This document shows positions 12,501 through 25,677 of a stretch of 64,000 nucleotides of DNA, piece by piece (the stretch's first letter is position 1; each line of letters opens with the position of its first letter). The notes below the pieces were generated by a model that saw nothing but the letters and a program-made list of their open reading frames with translations, did no database searches and was not told the origin of the DNA. A program made the position numbers and the translations under genes. The DNA comes from Sycobia sp. Sy_11 (lineage: Eukaryota; Arthropoda; Insecta; Hymenoptera; Epichrysomallidae). Location of the stretch: positions 558,001 through 622,000 of the forward strand of contig JACCIC010000123.1 in assembly GCA_018907035.1 (NCBI GenBank). Reading direction: 5' to 3'.

Positions 12501-15500
12501 CTCGCATTTGTAGTCGGTCTCGCACTTGACTCTACTGCAATCAGGGGCTACGTGCTCGCGGTCCTGCTGCTGCTGCTGTTGGCGATGCTGGTCCTCACCT
12601 GGGATTGCCGCCGCTGGCGCTTCTCCGTCCATGGCGGCAGGAGGCCGCTCGCCGCACGACTCGCGCTTGACGTGATTGTTTTCAAGCTTGAGACCGTGGT
12701 GATGGTGATGATGGTGCGAATGCTGCTGGTGGTGCTGATGTTGATGGTTGTGGTCGCGGTGGCTGTGGTGGTGTTGGTGAAGATTGTGGTGCTGCTGGAG
12801 ATGGCCGAGGAGCTTGTCTTGAATGTGGGATGAGGTCTCGGGTCCGTTGCCCGTCGTGCTATCCGGGGACAGACTCTGCTCGAGCTTCACCTCGCAGCTG
12901 GAGTCGCAAGTAATGGTTCGCTTCTGGCTGCAAGCGCACTTTCTCCCTCGCAGCTGATGGCTCTCTGTGAAATGTTTCTCCTCCTGCGAAACGACGTATT
13001 ATATTAGGGCGCTGACAGTTAAGAAGACAAATCACAAGGTGATTACGAGCAGGTAGAGATTTAATAAGCTGTGCTTGTCTATTAATGTGTATATTCCCTT
13101 AAATTAATAAAAATTGAGAACTGATGAGAAAAGTATTTGAGATGTTGCACGCCGATTTGAAGGATATTTCAATATACGAGGTGTGTTAAAATAATAAGGT
13201 GAGTTTTTGGTGTTCTCAATAAATATTTATTTATTAATCAATACTTATATTGTCTCCTGCAAATAACCCCCCTCAGATATAATACACTTGTGCCAACGCT
13301 TTGTTCAATCATCGAAGCACTTCTGATAATCATTTTTGGTATAGCCTTGAGTTCTTTCAGCGATGCAGCTTTTATCTCCTTAATCGTTGAAAATCGATAT
13401 TCTTTTAAATCTGGTGAATATGGAGGCCTAGACATAACTGTCGTGTTCGTTTTAGCCAACAAATCTCTCACAAGCAACGATGAATGAGCAGGCGCATTAT
13501 CATGATGCAAAAATCAAGAATTGTTTTTCTAAAATTCCGGACGTCTTTTGCGTATGGCTTCTTGCAAACGGCGCATAACTTCAAGGTAGTACTCCTTATT
13601 GACCGTACAACTCTGCGGTAAGCATTCCTGATGCACTACTCCACGGTAATCAAACAAGACAATGAGCAAAACCTTGACATTTGATCGAACTTAGCGTATT
13701 TTCTTTGATCTTGCTTTTTCTGGGTTCTTCCATTGGGGGGATTGGACTTCAGTTTCGTTGTCTTAACCATACATCCACGACTCATCACCAGTTATAATCA
13801 TTTTCAGAAAATCAGCATTATTATTGACTTCAATCCACATCACCTAAGCTATGATCATGCGATAATTCTTTTGATCAAAATTATGCAGCTTTGGAACGAA
13901 TTTCGCTCAACCCGTCTCATGCCCAAAGCATCCGAAAACATATCATGGCGTTAGCCAGCTGATATGCCAACATCTTTAGCAACTTCTCTGATATTGATTC
14001 GACAATTTTTAACATAATATCTTTTACTCCTTGAACATTTTCATCTTTTGTTGACGTGCTAAGACGTTCATGACAAGATTCGTGTTCGATTTCCTCTCGG
14101 CCTTCTTCGAACAGCTTGTACAACTTATACGCTTTTTCTTTACTCAAAGTAGACTCACCGTATACAACTGCAAATATTTCCAAAGTTTTCACTATCAAAG
14201 AGCAGTGAATTTCATTTTTGACACAAAATTAAATACAAACTCTTTGTTCAATTTTTTTGGTAAAAGAAAATGGGAGAGCACCTGAAACACATATAACTTT
14301 GTATGTCTGTCACAAACAAACAAATAATGCTGTACAGCTAAAGCCGTGAATGTCTGCTCAGTACAGTTGCACCAACACAAATTAAAAAAATTCGATAATG
14401 GAACATACGTAACCCTCTACATTTGTAAATTCACCTTATTATTTGAACACACCTCGTATGCTATAAAGTATGTACTTTCAGAGGAACTCTTCGGTACATT
14501 AAGATTAAAGTTTGACTACGTACATATTCAGAAATAAATCATTTGATTTTGAAATGCGACACACGTTATCATACGTATTTGGAGTTGTCGAATCCATATT
14601 TTTCATAACAATAGAATGTTGGACTATCTTACATCAAAATAATTTGAGACAAAGTTTTAAAGCTGTTTAGAAATTTTATACAATCTTGAATCGATCAGAA
14701 TTTAAAAACTCAGCGTTTCCTAATACAAGTACATATTTTTCTTATTTGAGAGTTCCTATTTGAAAACCCAAAATCGTGAATATAAAAGCGATATAGGTTT
14801 TTTAAAAGAAATTTATAAGTTTTTCTCAACTTCAGTAAATGAAACCTTTGTATGCCTTCCCCTAAATTTTCAAAATATTCAATAAATCATTTTAGCAGAC
14901 CATTGAATTTTAGGGAAAAATTTTATAGGCATAAGAATTTTGATTATTCTTATAGTTAATCCATCTAACTATACGAGAATTTACCGGAAAACTCCTTAAT
15001 AAATTAATATATTCCTTCTATTTAAGGGGCATTGAAATGGGCATTGAAACTTCAAAAATTCTTACTTTTTAAATAAGTATTACAAGAATTAGAATATCTG
15101 TATTTGAAAACATTAATGACAAAATTGTTGTCATTTAATTTATTTAATGACAAAAATTTGACTGAAAAACTTTACAAATGTAATTTTTAATTTTTATGAG
15201 TTGCAAATTCAATTTTTAAATTAATAAATAACTTTTATTACAATTTTAGGTTTTAACAACTATATTATAAATATAATAGTTTACTTAATAATTTTTGTAA
15301 TTTTTTAAGAATATTAAAAAGTAGAGTTACACAACGATTTCACTAACTTTAATATTAATCTAAATGTAAAAATACAAAAATGCAAAATGTCGATATAATT
15401 TATGCGAAAATGTTATGTTGGCCTTACGCAATCGTGAAAATATTTTAACTAATGAATAAAAATGATGGAAATTTTTAATAAATTTGAAGAAATCCTTCTT

Positions 15501-15970
15501 GAACGTTCAATACGGTTTCTTTCTAATGCTGATATGTATACATAGAATTAAAATTTTGGTGATATATGTAAATCGTTTAATGTTATGCACAAGTGCTCTT
15601 GCAAATTCATGAATTTTATGCAAATAAAGAAACAAGCTCCCAGTTCTACAGAAGAAGCTGCGTGTATGCGTAACATAAAATACATATGTAACATAAAATG
15701 TAAAAAAAAATAGTTTGCATTATATACTAATGCAAATATTCAAATTTAACCTACATATCTACTCATGTAAAATTTGTTTCATAAATGGACTAAAAGGAAA
15801 TATATATTTACATGCCTAAGGTATATATATTGGAATTGAGTTTTATAATGAAAAGAATTATTATAATAACTATTAATAATTCTTAATAAGAATTATTATA
15901 TCTAAACATGGAAGGGCATAGGTGGTGCAGCAGAGAAATGAAGTAACGTGTTTTAATTACGTAAAGAGAG

Positions 15971-16008
<38 letters not shown>

Positions 16009-19000
16009 GTTAGTTATTTAAACCTACCTTGGGAATGCTGTCAGTTCCGAGCCGACTGGATTGCTGAGCCGGCGCGGAGGCCGACTGTTGTTGCTGCTGC
16101 TCTTGCGACTGCTTCGAATTTTGTTGCTGCTGCTGCTGCTGCTGCTGCTGTTGGCCCTGACTGTGGTGACTCCGATGTGCAGGATTAATTTGGACGCGAT
16201 CCGTGTCCCAGGCGTTGGCGCCGTGCGGAGGTGCTAGCCCGGCTAGACCCCGCGCGGGCGAGGGCGGCCCCACCAAGGCGCTGGGTGGCAATGACAGACC
16301 GGGCCCCGATATCACTGGCGCTCCCTTACCATTACCAATAAGGGGCCCAGTATCCGCGTTTTTTGGACACGACTGCATGGGGCACGGACAGCTTTGGAAG
16401 GCATCTGAATCAGAACCGTGACGGAACGTTTTTTGTTATCGATATTTTTATTTATTTATTTTGATTCTCGCTCGCAGAATGGCGTTTCAAACGTTTTATA
16501 CTAATAATATATGAGATTGATTGATTTCTATGCATACACTTTCGCGATATGCTCGTTTTGTTAAAATTAAAAATATTTAAAATGAATACTATATTAAATA
16601 AAAAACCTATTTTGCATATGGAAGATTGTAAAATTCTTTTCGTTGTTATTGAACATTTTAATATTATACATACATAGTAAGCTATTACACTGCAAGGAGT
16701 GTAATATTAAATTTTAATTTTTTCTTAAAATTTAGAGACATATTACGTCTACCGAAAAGACCTATTGTTTCGAAAAACACTAGTTTATACAATAAAATTC
16801 TCTATTTTATATTCATTACACTATAGAAAATAGTATTTTTTGAAAACATAATTGGAGCTTTTGAATCAGCCAAGGATGTCCCAAAACTTCAATGAAAATA
16901 TTAAAATCAATTTCTCTCAGTGTAGTATCATAGAAAACTTGAAATGAGAAATTACTAGAGAAATTACTAGTCAGATAAAAAGAAGACAAAAATGGCTAAA
17001 AGATGTATGTTCATTATTTATATAAGTTCTTTGAAGTCTTTTTTGATGATTAATTTTTTTTTCTTAATACTTTTCTCTACATATATAAAATTATTTATAA
17101 CATTGAAATCATAGGATACATTTAATTTGAAGATTATAATAGTGAAATTTCTATTTGAATTCGATATGGGATTTTTTTATAAAAAAAATAACGCTAATTA
17201 TAGTAAAAAAAATTTAACGATATAAGTTATTAATTTTATAGAAAAAACCAGTATGTTTATTATTTTTTCTCTTTTTTTCTCCTTTCATTCCATAAAATGA
17301 TTGTATACGCGTGTATGCGTGCGTGCAAAAAACACGTGCGTAAAATTTCAATCGTGAAATAAAAATTAATTTATTATAAGAAAAAGTTATCAATACTTTA
17401 AAGCGTTTTAATGCAATAAGGAACAATTATAAAAGAATTATAAAAACATAAAATTGGAAATTTTAAAAAACTTACGATTTATTTTCAAATATTCAATTTA
17501 AGAAATATTGTCATTTTAATTTATGGAAAGTTAAATAATTCATAGAAATAAAAACTTAACATCGTGTATACATTCAAGATCAACAACGAACCTTTTTCAC
17601 TTAAACTACATTACTGAACTAGAATGTATACTCTGAAATGCTTATAATAAAAAGTAACTTGTGTTATTTATTGAGTAAGTAATTCTCAGTTTCTTCATTC
17701 ATCTTTGTATACGAGACACATTGCGAAATTTCAGCTTAGCAAGATACGAGTAAAATTTGTTATAAAAACTAGCACAAATATATCAAGTAGTATATGGCAG
17801 GGATTATTGGTGACATTGAAATTTTAATTAGTACTCTTATAATTTCAAAAACACAATGTAGACATGAAAACTAATTTATCTTTGCATTATTGCTAGTATA
17901 TATACTTTATATAAATGCGTGTTTCATTCTAATTATAAAAGAACGTTTGAAGTATAAGGACATGCGCATGAAAATTACTAACGCTTTATTTATGACAATA
18001 GACTAATAATATTGCAATTATCGAGTAAGGCTTTGGATAAGTATGTAATATGCATCAATAATAAAATAGTGCGTTAGATAGTAATGTGTGAAAAATAATA
18101 TCGCTACTATCGAAGCTTCGTGATTCTTTTTTAAAAACTGCATCGGAGAGTTATTAATTTATTTAACTCAAATAGATTTGTAAGTTGCTTCAAAATTCGT
18201 ATTTAAAGGTGACATATAAATGTTTAGATTTTTGAGTATCATTGATTGATGTACAAATTTATATTAAATATACCATAGACTTCATGACTCGTCTCATGAA
18301 CATCTATATTTCAGTGTTTTAATCACCTTTCCAAACTAATCTTCAGTTGTTTAATCAGTTTAACATTTCTTTTATAATATCCTACAACGCTTTCTAATTA
18401 TACTTAAGAAGATTATGGCATGATATATAGAGTTAAGATTATTATTGATATAGCAATTTCAGTATGAAAGGAGTAAAAGTCCGAAGCGCCAAGATCCGAA
18501 CTGAGAGCACGTGGATCTAATGGACACCGAATTTTACCGAAGAAAAACTAGTTGAAGATCGTCCCGACAGATTTCGCGAAGAATTTCTATCCCGCTGAAA
18601 AGTTCGCTCAAACCTTAGAGCCTCGCACCGACACTGCGTAAAGATAAGCGTGCTGGCGGGGAGTAAATTAAATTCGAGTTCTCAATGGGCTCGAGTGAAA
18701 AGTTTCTGAAATAATTTTCCAGCGCACGACACATCGACGATCGGTGCTCACACATATACGCGCGCGTGCGCGCGAGCACAGAGTATCAAGTCTGTAGAGA
18801 GTATAAAAGCTGATGGTATATAAAAGCATGGCACAACTTACGTTCCACGAAAGGTCGTCCCTGTGAGTGCAGATATGCGGGATTTGGCGCCGGTGGAGGT
18901 GGCGGCGGGGGCGGCGGATATCCACCGTAGTACGGCGGCAGGTACTCACCGGGCGGGGACTGGTATTCGACGACCCCGGGACCTGAGCCCGAGTTCCCTG

Positions 19001-22000
19001 GACCGTTCCCGGCTCCGGACTCCTGGTAGCCGTAGTATTGCCTGTTGATCAGAGGAATGTATTAGTTGAGTAATTAATGAATAAATAAATTAATTAATGC
19101 TCAAGCGTTCGACGGATTTGCGGTGCTCGATATTATAATCTCCGAAAGCACGGAGCTGAGGAAACTCTGGGAGATTATGTAACGCTTTATCTTGTAATCT
19201 TATATTACGATTCATTTCAAAAACTTTGCGCTCCAGCATTCGCTCGTTTACGTTATTATATAATTTACGCTGTTGAAGAAACTTTTCTTAATATATATAT
19301 ATAATCTTTAGAAGCACTGTTATTCTTAATATTCTTTAAAATTATCTCATAGAAATATTTTAATCAAATTTATTCTTAATTGATTAAATACTGGTAGCGA
19401 CACGATATGTAGTAGATATATAAAAGAATATATTATAAATATTATAAAAAAGTAAGTTTTAATTTCGCTTTAACACTAACTTATCTCTATACGAGGTTCG
19501 TAGAAACCTTAGCGGTCGTAGGATCGTACGCTTCGAACGAACTACGTCTGAAAGCCTGAGTTAGACACCATCGAGAAATTCTCTCGAAAGATAAATACCT
19601 CCTTTGATATTTGACTATCTCGAAGATATAAGATTGACAATAAAGAAAATTGTTTGTCATTTACGTTTTCGAAACTTATATTATATCTTTGACTAATGTG
19701 TGTTATGAAATTTAATTAAAAAGTGAAAGAGGCAAAAAATTACAAAAATTCGTTTTCTCGAGATTACATAAGTGTAAGTTATTAATTTGTTTATAGAACT
19801 TATTTATTATTATTTCAATTCTTTTTGTGACTTTATGGATTTATAAAATCAATTATATTACTTTCTTCCTTCAAATATTATTAATAATTAAATCTTATCC
19901 AATTCAAAATACACTTTTTAAACAATTAAATTCGTTTCCTCATTTGGAGTACAAAGGTTACGTCAATTCCCGCTCCAAATAATCTGTGGCAAACTTATAC
20001 TTTTAGCTTTTATTAAAAGTAATTTAGTTTCCATTCTGAATCTGTTACTAGCAAATGTGAAGTTTAGAAAATTTGAAGTTATATATAGTAAAACCAACAA
20101 TAAAAGTACAAAAAAATTCTCTTTAAAAATGCAGCTCCAGAGTTTTTCCTACTTGTATAACTTTTTAGTTTCCTCAAAACGGTAAAGTAGAAGTTGAAAT
20201 ATCGAAATTTCATAAAAGGGACTTATTAATTTTAAATAACTCTATGTCAACTTATAATTATTTTCTGGAAAATTCGAATTCAGTATCTATTTTAACTTTA
20301 CTTGAAAATAAATTGTATGTATGTACGTATGCACTCTCTCTAGGGGCTGCATGACCGTGACGGGGTGAGAGGGCTTAAGCCGGGGGACCAAGAACGAGCA
20401 CTTGGTGGATGTACTAGATCCTTTTTGGATCTGTACAACACTGAGAGTTCCGCATCCTTCCCTGGCTCATGAGTATTTGAATCGGAAATTCGGATCCCTA
20501 TAAACGGGCTCTCCGAACTACCTGATGGCAGGATCCCTATAAACGGGTTATCCTGAGAATGGTTGTGAGAGTATGGATGTTATGTGTATGGATGTGAGAG
20601 TCATGGAAGAGGGTAAGGCTTCTTGGGTAACCAAGAAGCAGCCTGCGGCTGAGAAATGGCGACTCTCGGTCTGCTAATTCGCCCCTAATCCAAAGTGTTA
20701 GATACCGTGCTGAAGGACGAATGGCACAAAGGTGATTGTGTCGCAAACGGTTCCTTCGGGAAACCAGGCCGAATCCCGTCGTATTGCAGGCCTACCCGGT
20801 AGTGCGGCCCATGCCGGGTGGACTCTATATATCCGCGATACTCTTGGGAACAGAAATGGATAAATCTGTAAGCATCGAGATGGAAATAGGGGGGGGGGGC
20901 TTTGTTACCGACAGAAACCATCTCAGAGGCACTGAGACCTTCCCCCTGTTCAGGCCACTGAACAGGGGGAAACGAGAGCACACGAGGGCGCGGGCATGAA
21001 CCGGAACCTTAGTAGAGCACAGAGAAGGAAAATCTTAAAACAGAAAGCTATGGAGGAGGGTGTACCTGTTCCTAGATCGGGGGCGGGGAGAAAGCGGAGG
21101 CAGGCAGAAAAGAGACGGGCACTAACCGTACAGACTGCGTCGGCTTTGGCTACTGATTCGGGACAAAGGGAACCCTCAACCAGCCTTGGGTCTACAGAGC
21201 AGAGGCTTCAGAAACCGCTCAAAAGTCGCAAGGAAGGTACGTACGCAGAGGCAGCATCCACCTATCTAGAATGACACTTACGTGTGGTGAATACCTCGGT
21301 GGGGAAATGCCTGCAGAAACCTGCACGTTACTGAAAAAAGCAGTGGTTCGAAAAATCTGCGAAATTGACCTTGACGATTTCGCACTAAGATTTAAAGAAT
21401 CCTTTCCCAGAAGGGGAACAGTGGCCTTTGTCTGCGAGGACAAGGACTCTGAGACCTGGCTGAGAAAGGAGGCTGAGAATCTGAATCTGGGGGACTTGAA
21501 CCTCAAAGTCAGAGTAGTATCTCCGGAGGAACTGAAGATTACAAAAGTAATCACAAAGATTCCGGCGGCGATAGAATCTGTCCCGGACTTCCTCAAGTTG
21601 GTCCGAAGGCAGAACAAAGGATTGGATCCATTTAGATGGGCGATCATGAACAGGTCTGCCGATGGTAGTCTTGTTCTTGGTTTAGATGAACCATCGGTGG
21701 AGGCCCTCCGAAGTAGAAACCTTAGACTCTCGGTGGGGGTTGAGACGGTTACCTTTCAGGTACTGTCTCGGCAAAGTACCGCTGGGGTAAAGGGAGAAAT
21801 TTCTACGGAAAACGTAGCTAAGAAATAGCATTCTTAATGACTATTTCGGGGATACGTTTTACCCAACTAAATTTGCACCATTCCAAAAGCGCCGCGGCGA
21901 TTTTAACGAGAAGCCTGGGAAAGGTGCATACACTCATAGGCCTAATAAGGAACCATGGATTTGGAGGGAACGTATTAGGGGTAGTAACGCGAAAGGGAAA

Positions 22001-25000
22001 CTTTTTGTGGGGTCCAGAGATGGAAACGCGAGAGCTTGCATTTTCATCAAGGGAATTAATGGTATTTTGTTGCAGGAGCTGAGCTGCAGAGACTGCACCA
22101 CCATCAGGATAGAAATCGAGAGCAAAGACCGACGTGTGCGAAGCATCATAGTTTGCTCAGTCTACCTTGCACACGATGAGAATATACCTATCTCTAGTAT
22201 GAGAAAGGCGGTTGAGTTCAGCAGACGCTCGAATCTGGACTTGATCATTGGCTGTGACGCTAATGCACATCATGCGACATGGTGTAGCACCGACATCAAC
22301 GCCAGAGGAGAGGCCTTACTGGAGTTTTTAATCGGGAGTCCTTTGGATATAGTCAACCGAGGAAATGAACCTACTTTTATGATAACTAGCAGAAATGAGG
22401 TCCTCGACCTCACTGGAGCATCTGTTAAAGCGAAGAGTATTATACATGGATGGAAGGTGGAAAAAGAAGCATCCATGTCGGACAATAGGACCATAACATT
22501 CCAATTGGAATGTCTTAACACAAGAATGGAACCGAGGAGAAAACCAACAGATACAGATTGGGAACTATTTAAGGATGAACTTCGTGAAAGCATTGCCCAT
22601 CTTAAAGGAGAATATGGCACTGAGTTTTAACTAGACTGAACATTATGTAAAGTTCAGACAGCAATTACCAGAGCCTACGAAAACAACTGTCCATTGAAGC
22701 CTGCTAGAAAACCTAACAGCGCATATTGGTGGATTGGGAAACTAGAGGCGCAGAGAAAAAGGGCACGCAAAGCCTTCAACAGGGCAAAGAAGAGGAAAAA
22801 CTCTGAGGGATGGTCCATGTATAAGAAAACAATGGGCAATTTCAAAAGAGAACTAAACATTGCTAAAAGAGAAGCATGGAGGAATTTCTGTTCAGGGACT
22901 GAGAACATGTCTGATGTGGCCAAGTTGGCTAAAATCCTAACAAAGGATAATAACTATCGACTGCAAAATCTACGAGACGCATCAGGAAGTTATGTAAATA
23001 CAGAAGAGGGCACGCTTGAACTACTTCTGAATGCTAACTTTCCTGACTTCATCAGGAACTGCAAAAATGAAACACACTACACCATCACGGAATGGCTGGT
23101 GGGTGCGGATTGGAAAACGGCTGTTCAAATTGTGACTCCGCAGAAAATAAAATGGGCGATTCACTCCTTCGAACCGTATAAGACACCAGGACCTGATGGC
23201 ATCTTCCCTAAGATGTTACAGGTCGGGTGTGAAAGTATTTTAAAACTTATTACGGGAATTTTTAGAGGTAGTATCGCAACTGGGTATATACCAGAGGTAT
23301 GGAAGACATCTCGTGTTTCTTTCATTCCCAAACCTGGGAGAGGTAGTTACTCGTTAGTGAAAGACTTCAGACCGATTTGCCTGATGTCATTCATGCTAAA
23401 AACGATGGAGAGGGTAGTAGATTTACATATAAGGCAAACAGTATTGATCAATAGCCCAATCTCAAGTAGGCAACATGCCTACACGACGGGCAAGTCCACT
23501 GAGACAGCTCTTCACTCAGTGGTTAAACACATTGAGAAGGCTTGGAGCTCGAAGGAAACTGTAATAGGTGCCTTCGTAGATATACAAGGTGCTTTCAATA
23601 GCATCACAAGGATTGCCATTGACAATGCTCTATATAACACCCTCTATTAGAAGGTGGATTATGAGTTCCTTAAATAATAGAAAGGTATATAGTGAATGGA
23701 AAGGTAAACTCGTAAGTGGTAAAGTCAACGAAGGATGTCCACAAGGAGGGGTACTTTCACCTCTCCTGTGGAATCTTGTAGCTGATGGTTTACTGCGTAT
23801 GTTTGAAGAAGAAAGAATCTTCGCAGTCGCATACGCAGATGATTTCGCAATACTTGTCAGGGGCAAGTACGAAGAGATATTACCTGAAATTCTTCAGAAA
23901 TCTCTGGTAAAGGTCAATGACTGGTGTCAAGAGAGATCCCTGGAGATCAATCCAAAGAAGACTGAGATTGTAGCTTTTACTAGGAAATACACCAGCGAAA
24001 TAAAATCGTGCGTCAGCTTTCGCGGGCAAGGTATACCGTATATAGAAGGAGTTAAATATCTAGGTGTATACCTAGATAAGAAACTATCGTAGCGAGAACA
24101 CCTGCGAATGCAGAGTAAAAAGATTATCAACAACTGATGCAGTGTACGTCGGCTATTGGCACGGGCTGGGGGGCTTGAACCGCAGAAAGTTTTATGGATC
24201 TATAAAACAATACTGCTGCCGGGGCTGACTTATACTGCCTGAGAATAAATCTCTGCTAGGGACCTGGATCACGTACAGGCAGTCTCGCTAAGGGGAGCAT
24301 TTGGATTAAAAAGGAGTACCTCTACTGCTGCTGTCAGGATGATTCTAGGTCTGGACAGCCTGGACTTGGAAATAACGAGAACGACTGCCAGATCGGCTTA
24401 TAGAATGATATGTAGCGGTCAGTGGGATAGTACTGCAACTGGACATGCTACCATTTGCAGGGAAATACTGGGAGGCCCAACTTTTGATCTCCCTCAGGAT
24501 CGTATTAACAAAACTCTCTGCTTCGGGCGACAATATAAGATCAGGATACCGAGCAGAGAGGATTGGAACAATGACCTTAATTTGGGAGGTGATATCTGGT
24601 TCACAGTAGCATCCAGAACAGATTTTGGTACTGGATTCGGTATGAATTCGGACCTGACCGCAGCTTAAATTCAGCCATCAGACTGAGTAGATATAACACA
24701 GTGTTTCAGGCAGAAATAGCTGCCATTGAAACCTGTGCAAACGGCTTAATGCAGAGGGGAATTAAGGGCAGATGCATAAATATATGCACAAACAGCATGG
24801 CAACGTTGAAGGCCCTCGATCAATCCTGGACTACATCACTACTGGTCCATTAGGCTAAAATTGCTCTAGACAATCCGACCAGGGTAAATAAGTGTAAATC
24901 GGCCCGTAAGGGAAACATGCAAGCAGACATTACGGCAAAACAAGGATGCTCATCGGAGTGCCATCGGGGAAGGGATACCGGTGTACCTTACCAAGAGGGA

Positions 25001-25638
25001 TGCACTGCAATAGAGAGAAGCCTTGAGAAAGTAAAACTAACAACGTGGGAAAACTCACATAGATACAGATGATCCAAAGACCTTCTTGGCATTAAGATCT
25101 GCGGATGGACTCAAAGGATCATCAAACTAAATAAACGTTAAACAAAGCTAATCCTGGAACTTACAACAGGACACAGCAACTTACGGTGTTATACACACAA
25201 GATCAGAGGACACAGTAAGCTCTGCAGATGGTGTGGGAAGGAAGAGGGAAACTCCGAGGTATTTCTTCTGCACGTGCCCTAACTTAACGGAATGTCGCAT
25301 AAAGTGGCTGGGAGAAGATAGCCTCGATTACGAGAGTTTTTCCAAGGTGGATGTACTCAGTCTTCTGGCTTACTGCAGAGAACTGAATGTAACGGAAACC
25401 ATGGAAGATTAATCAGGGGGAAAGGAATACAATGGCGATAGCTAAGTGTTCCTGAGCATATAGTTGGACCCTAATATGGTTAGTGGGTTTAGTAGATTAG
25501 AATCCTGTATACCCTGGAGCCGGCTCCAGCGGTAGTCTCAGCTGGCGAGAGCCACTGGCCGTCGAACAATTGCGGATGAACTTTCCACTACCCAACGAAA
25601 AAAAAAATGTACGTATGCATGTCTACACACAGACGTAC

Positions 25639-25677
<39 letters not shown>

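Larger units (their letters stand above)
20334..25606 (+). mobile_element. LOA-like non-LTR retrotransposon with both ends and 13-bp target duplication
   Basis: The 13-mer atgtacgtatgca occurs exactly at 20321-20333 and 25607-25619, flanking the element as a target-site duplication. Between them are a 5' UTR (20334 to about 20995), an ORF1-like region, an endonuclease, a reverse transcriptase and an RNase H-like segment, then an A-rich 3' end. Length (5.27 kb) and order are those of a full-length LINE of the I/LOA group. The clade assignment is from domain order and the DUF4780-like ORF1 and is not certain. All coding parts are broken. It lies antisense inside the large intron of the wge-like gene. 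Confidence 0.9.

Noticed and set aside
12483..12833. Plus-strand Leu/Val-rich open frame
   Set aside because: It is antisense to the His/Gln-rich exon E; the composition is a mirror of the repeats.
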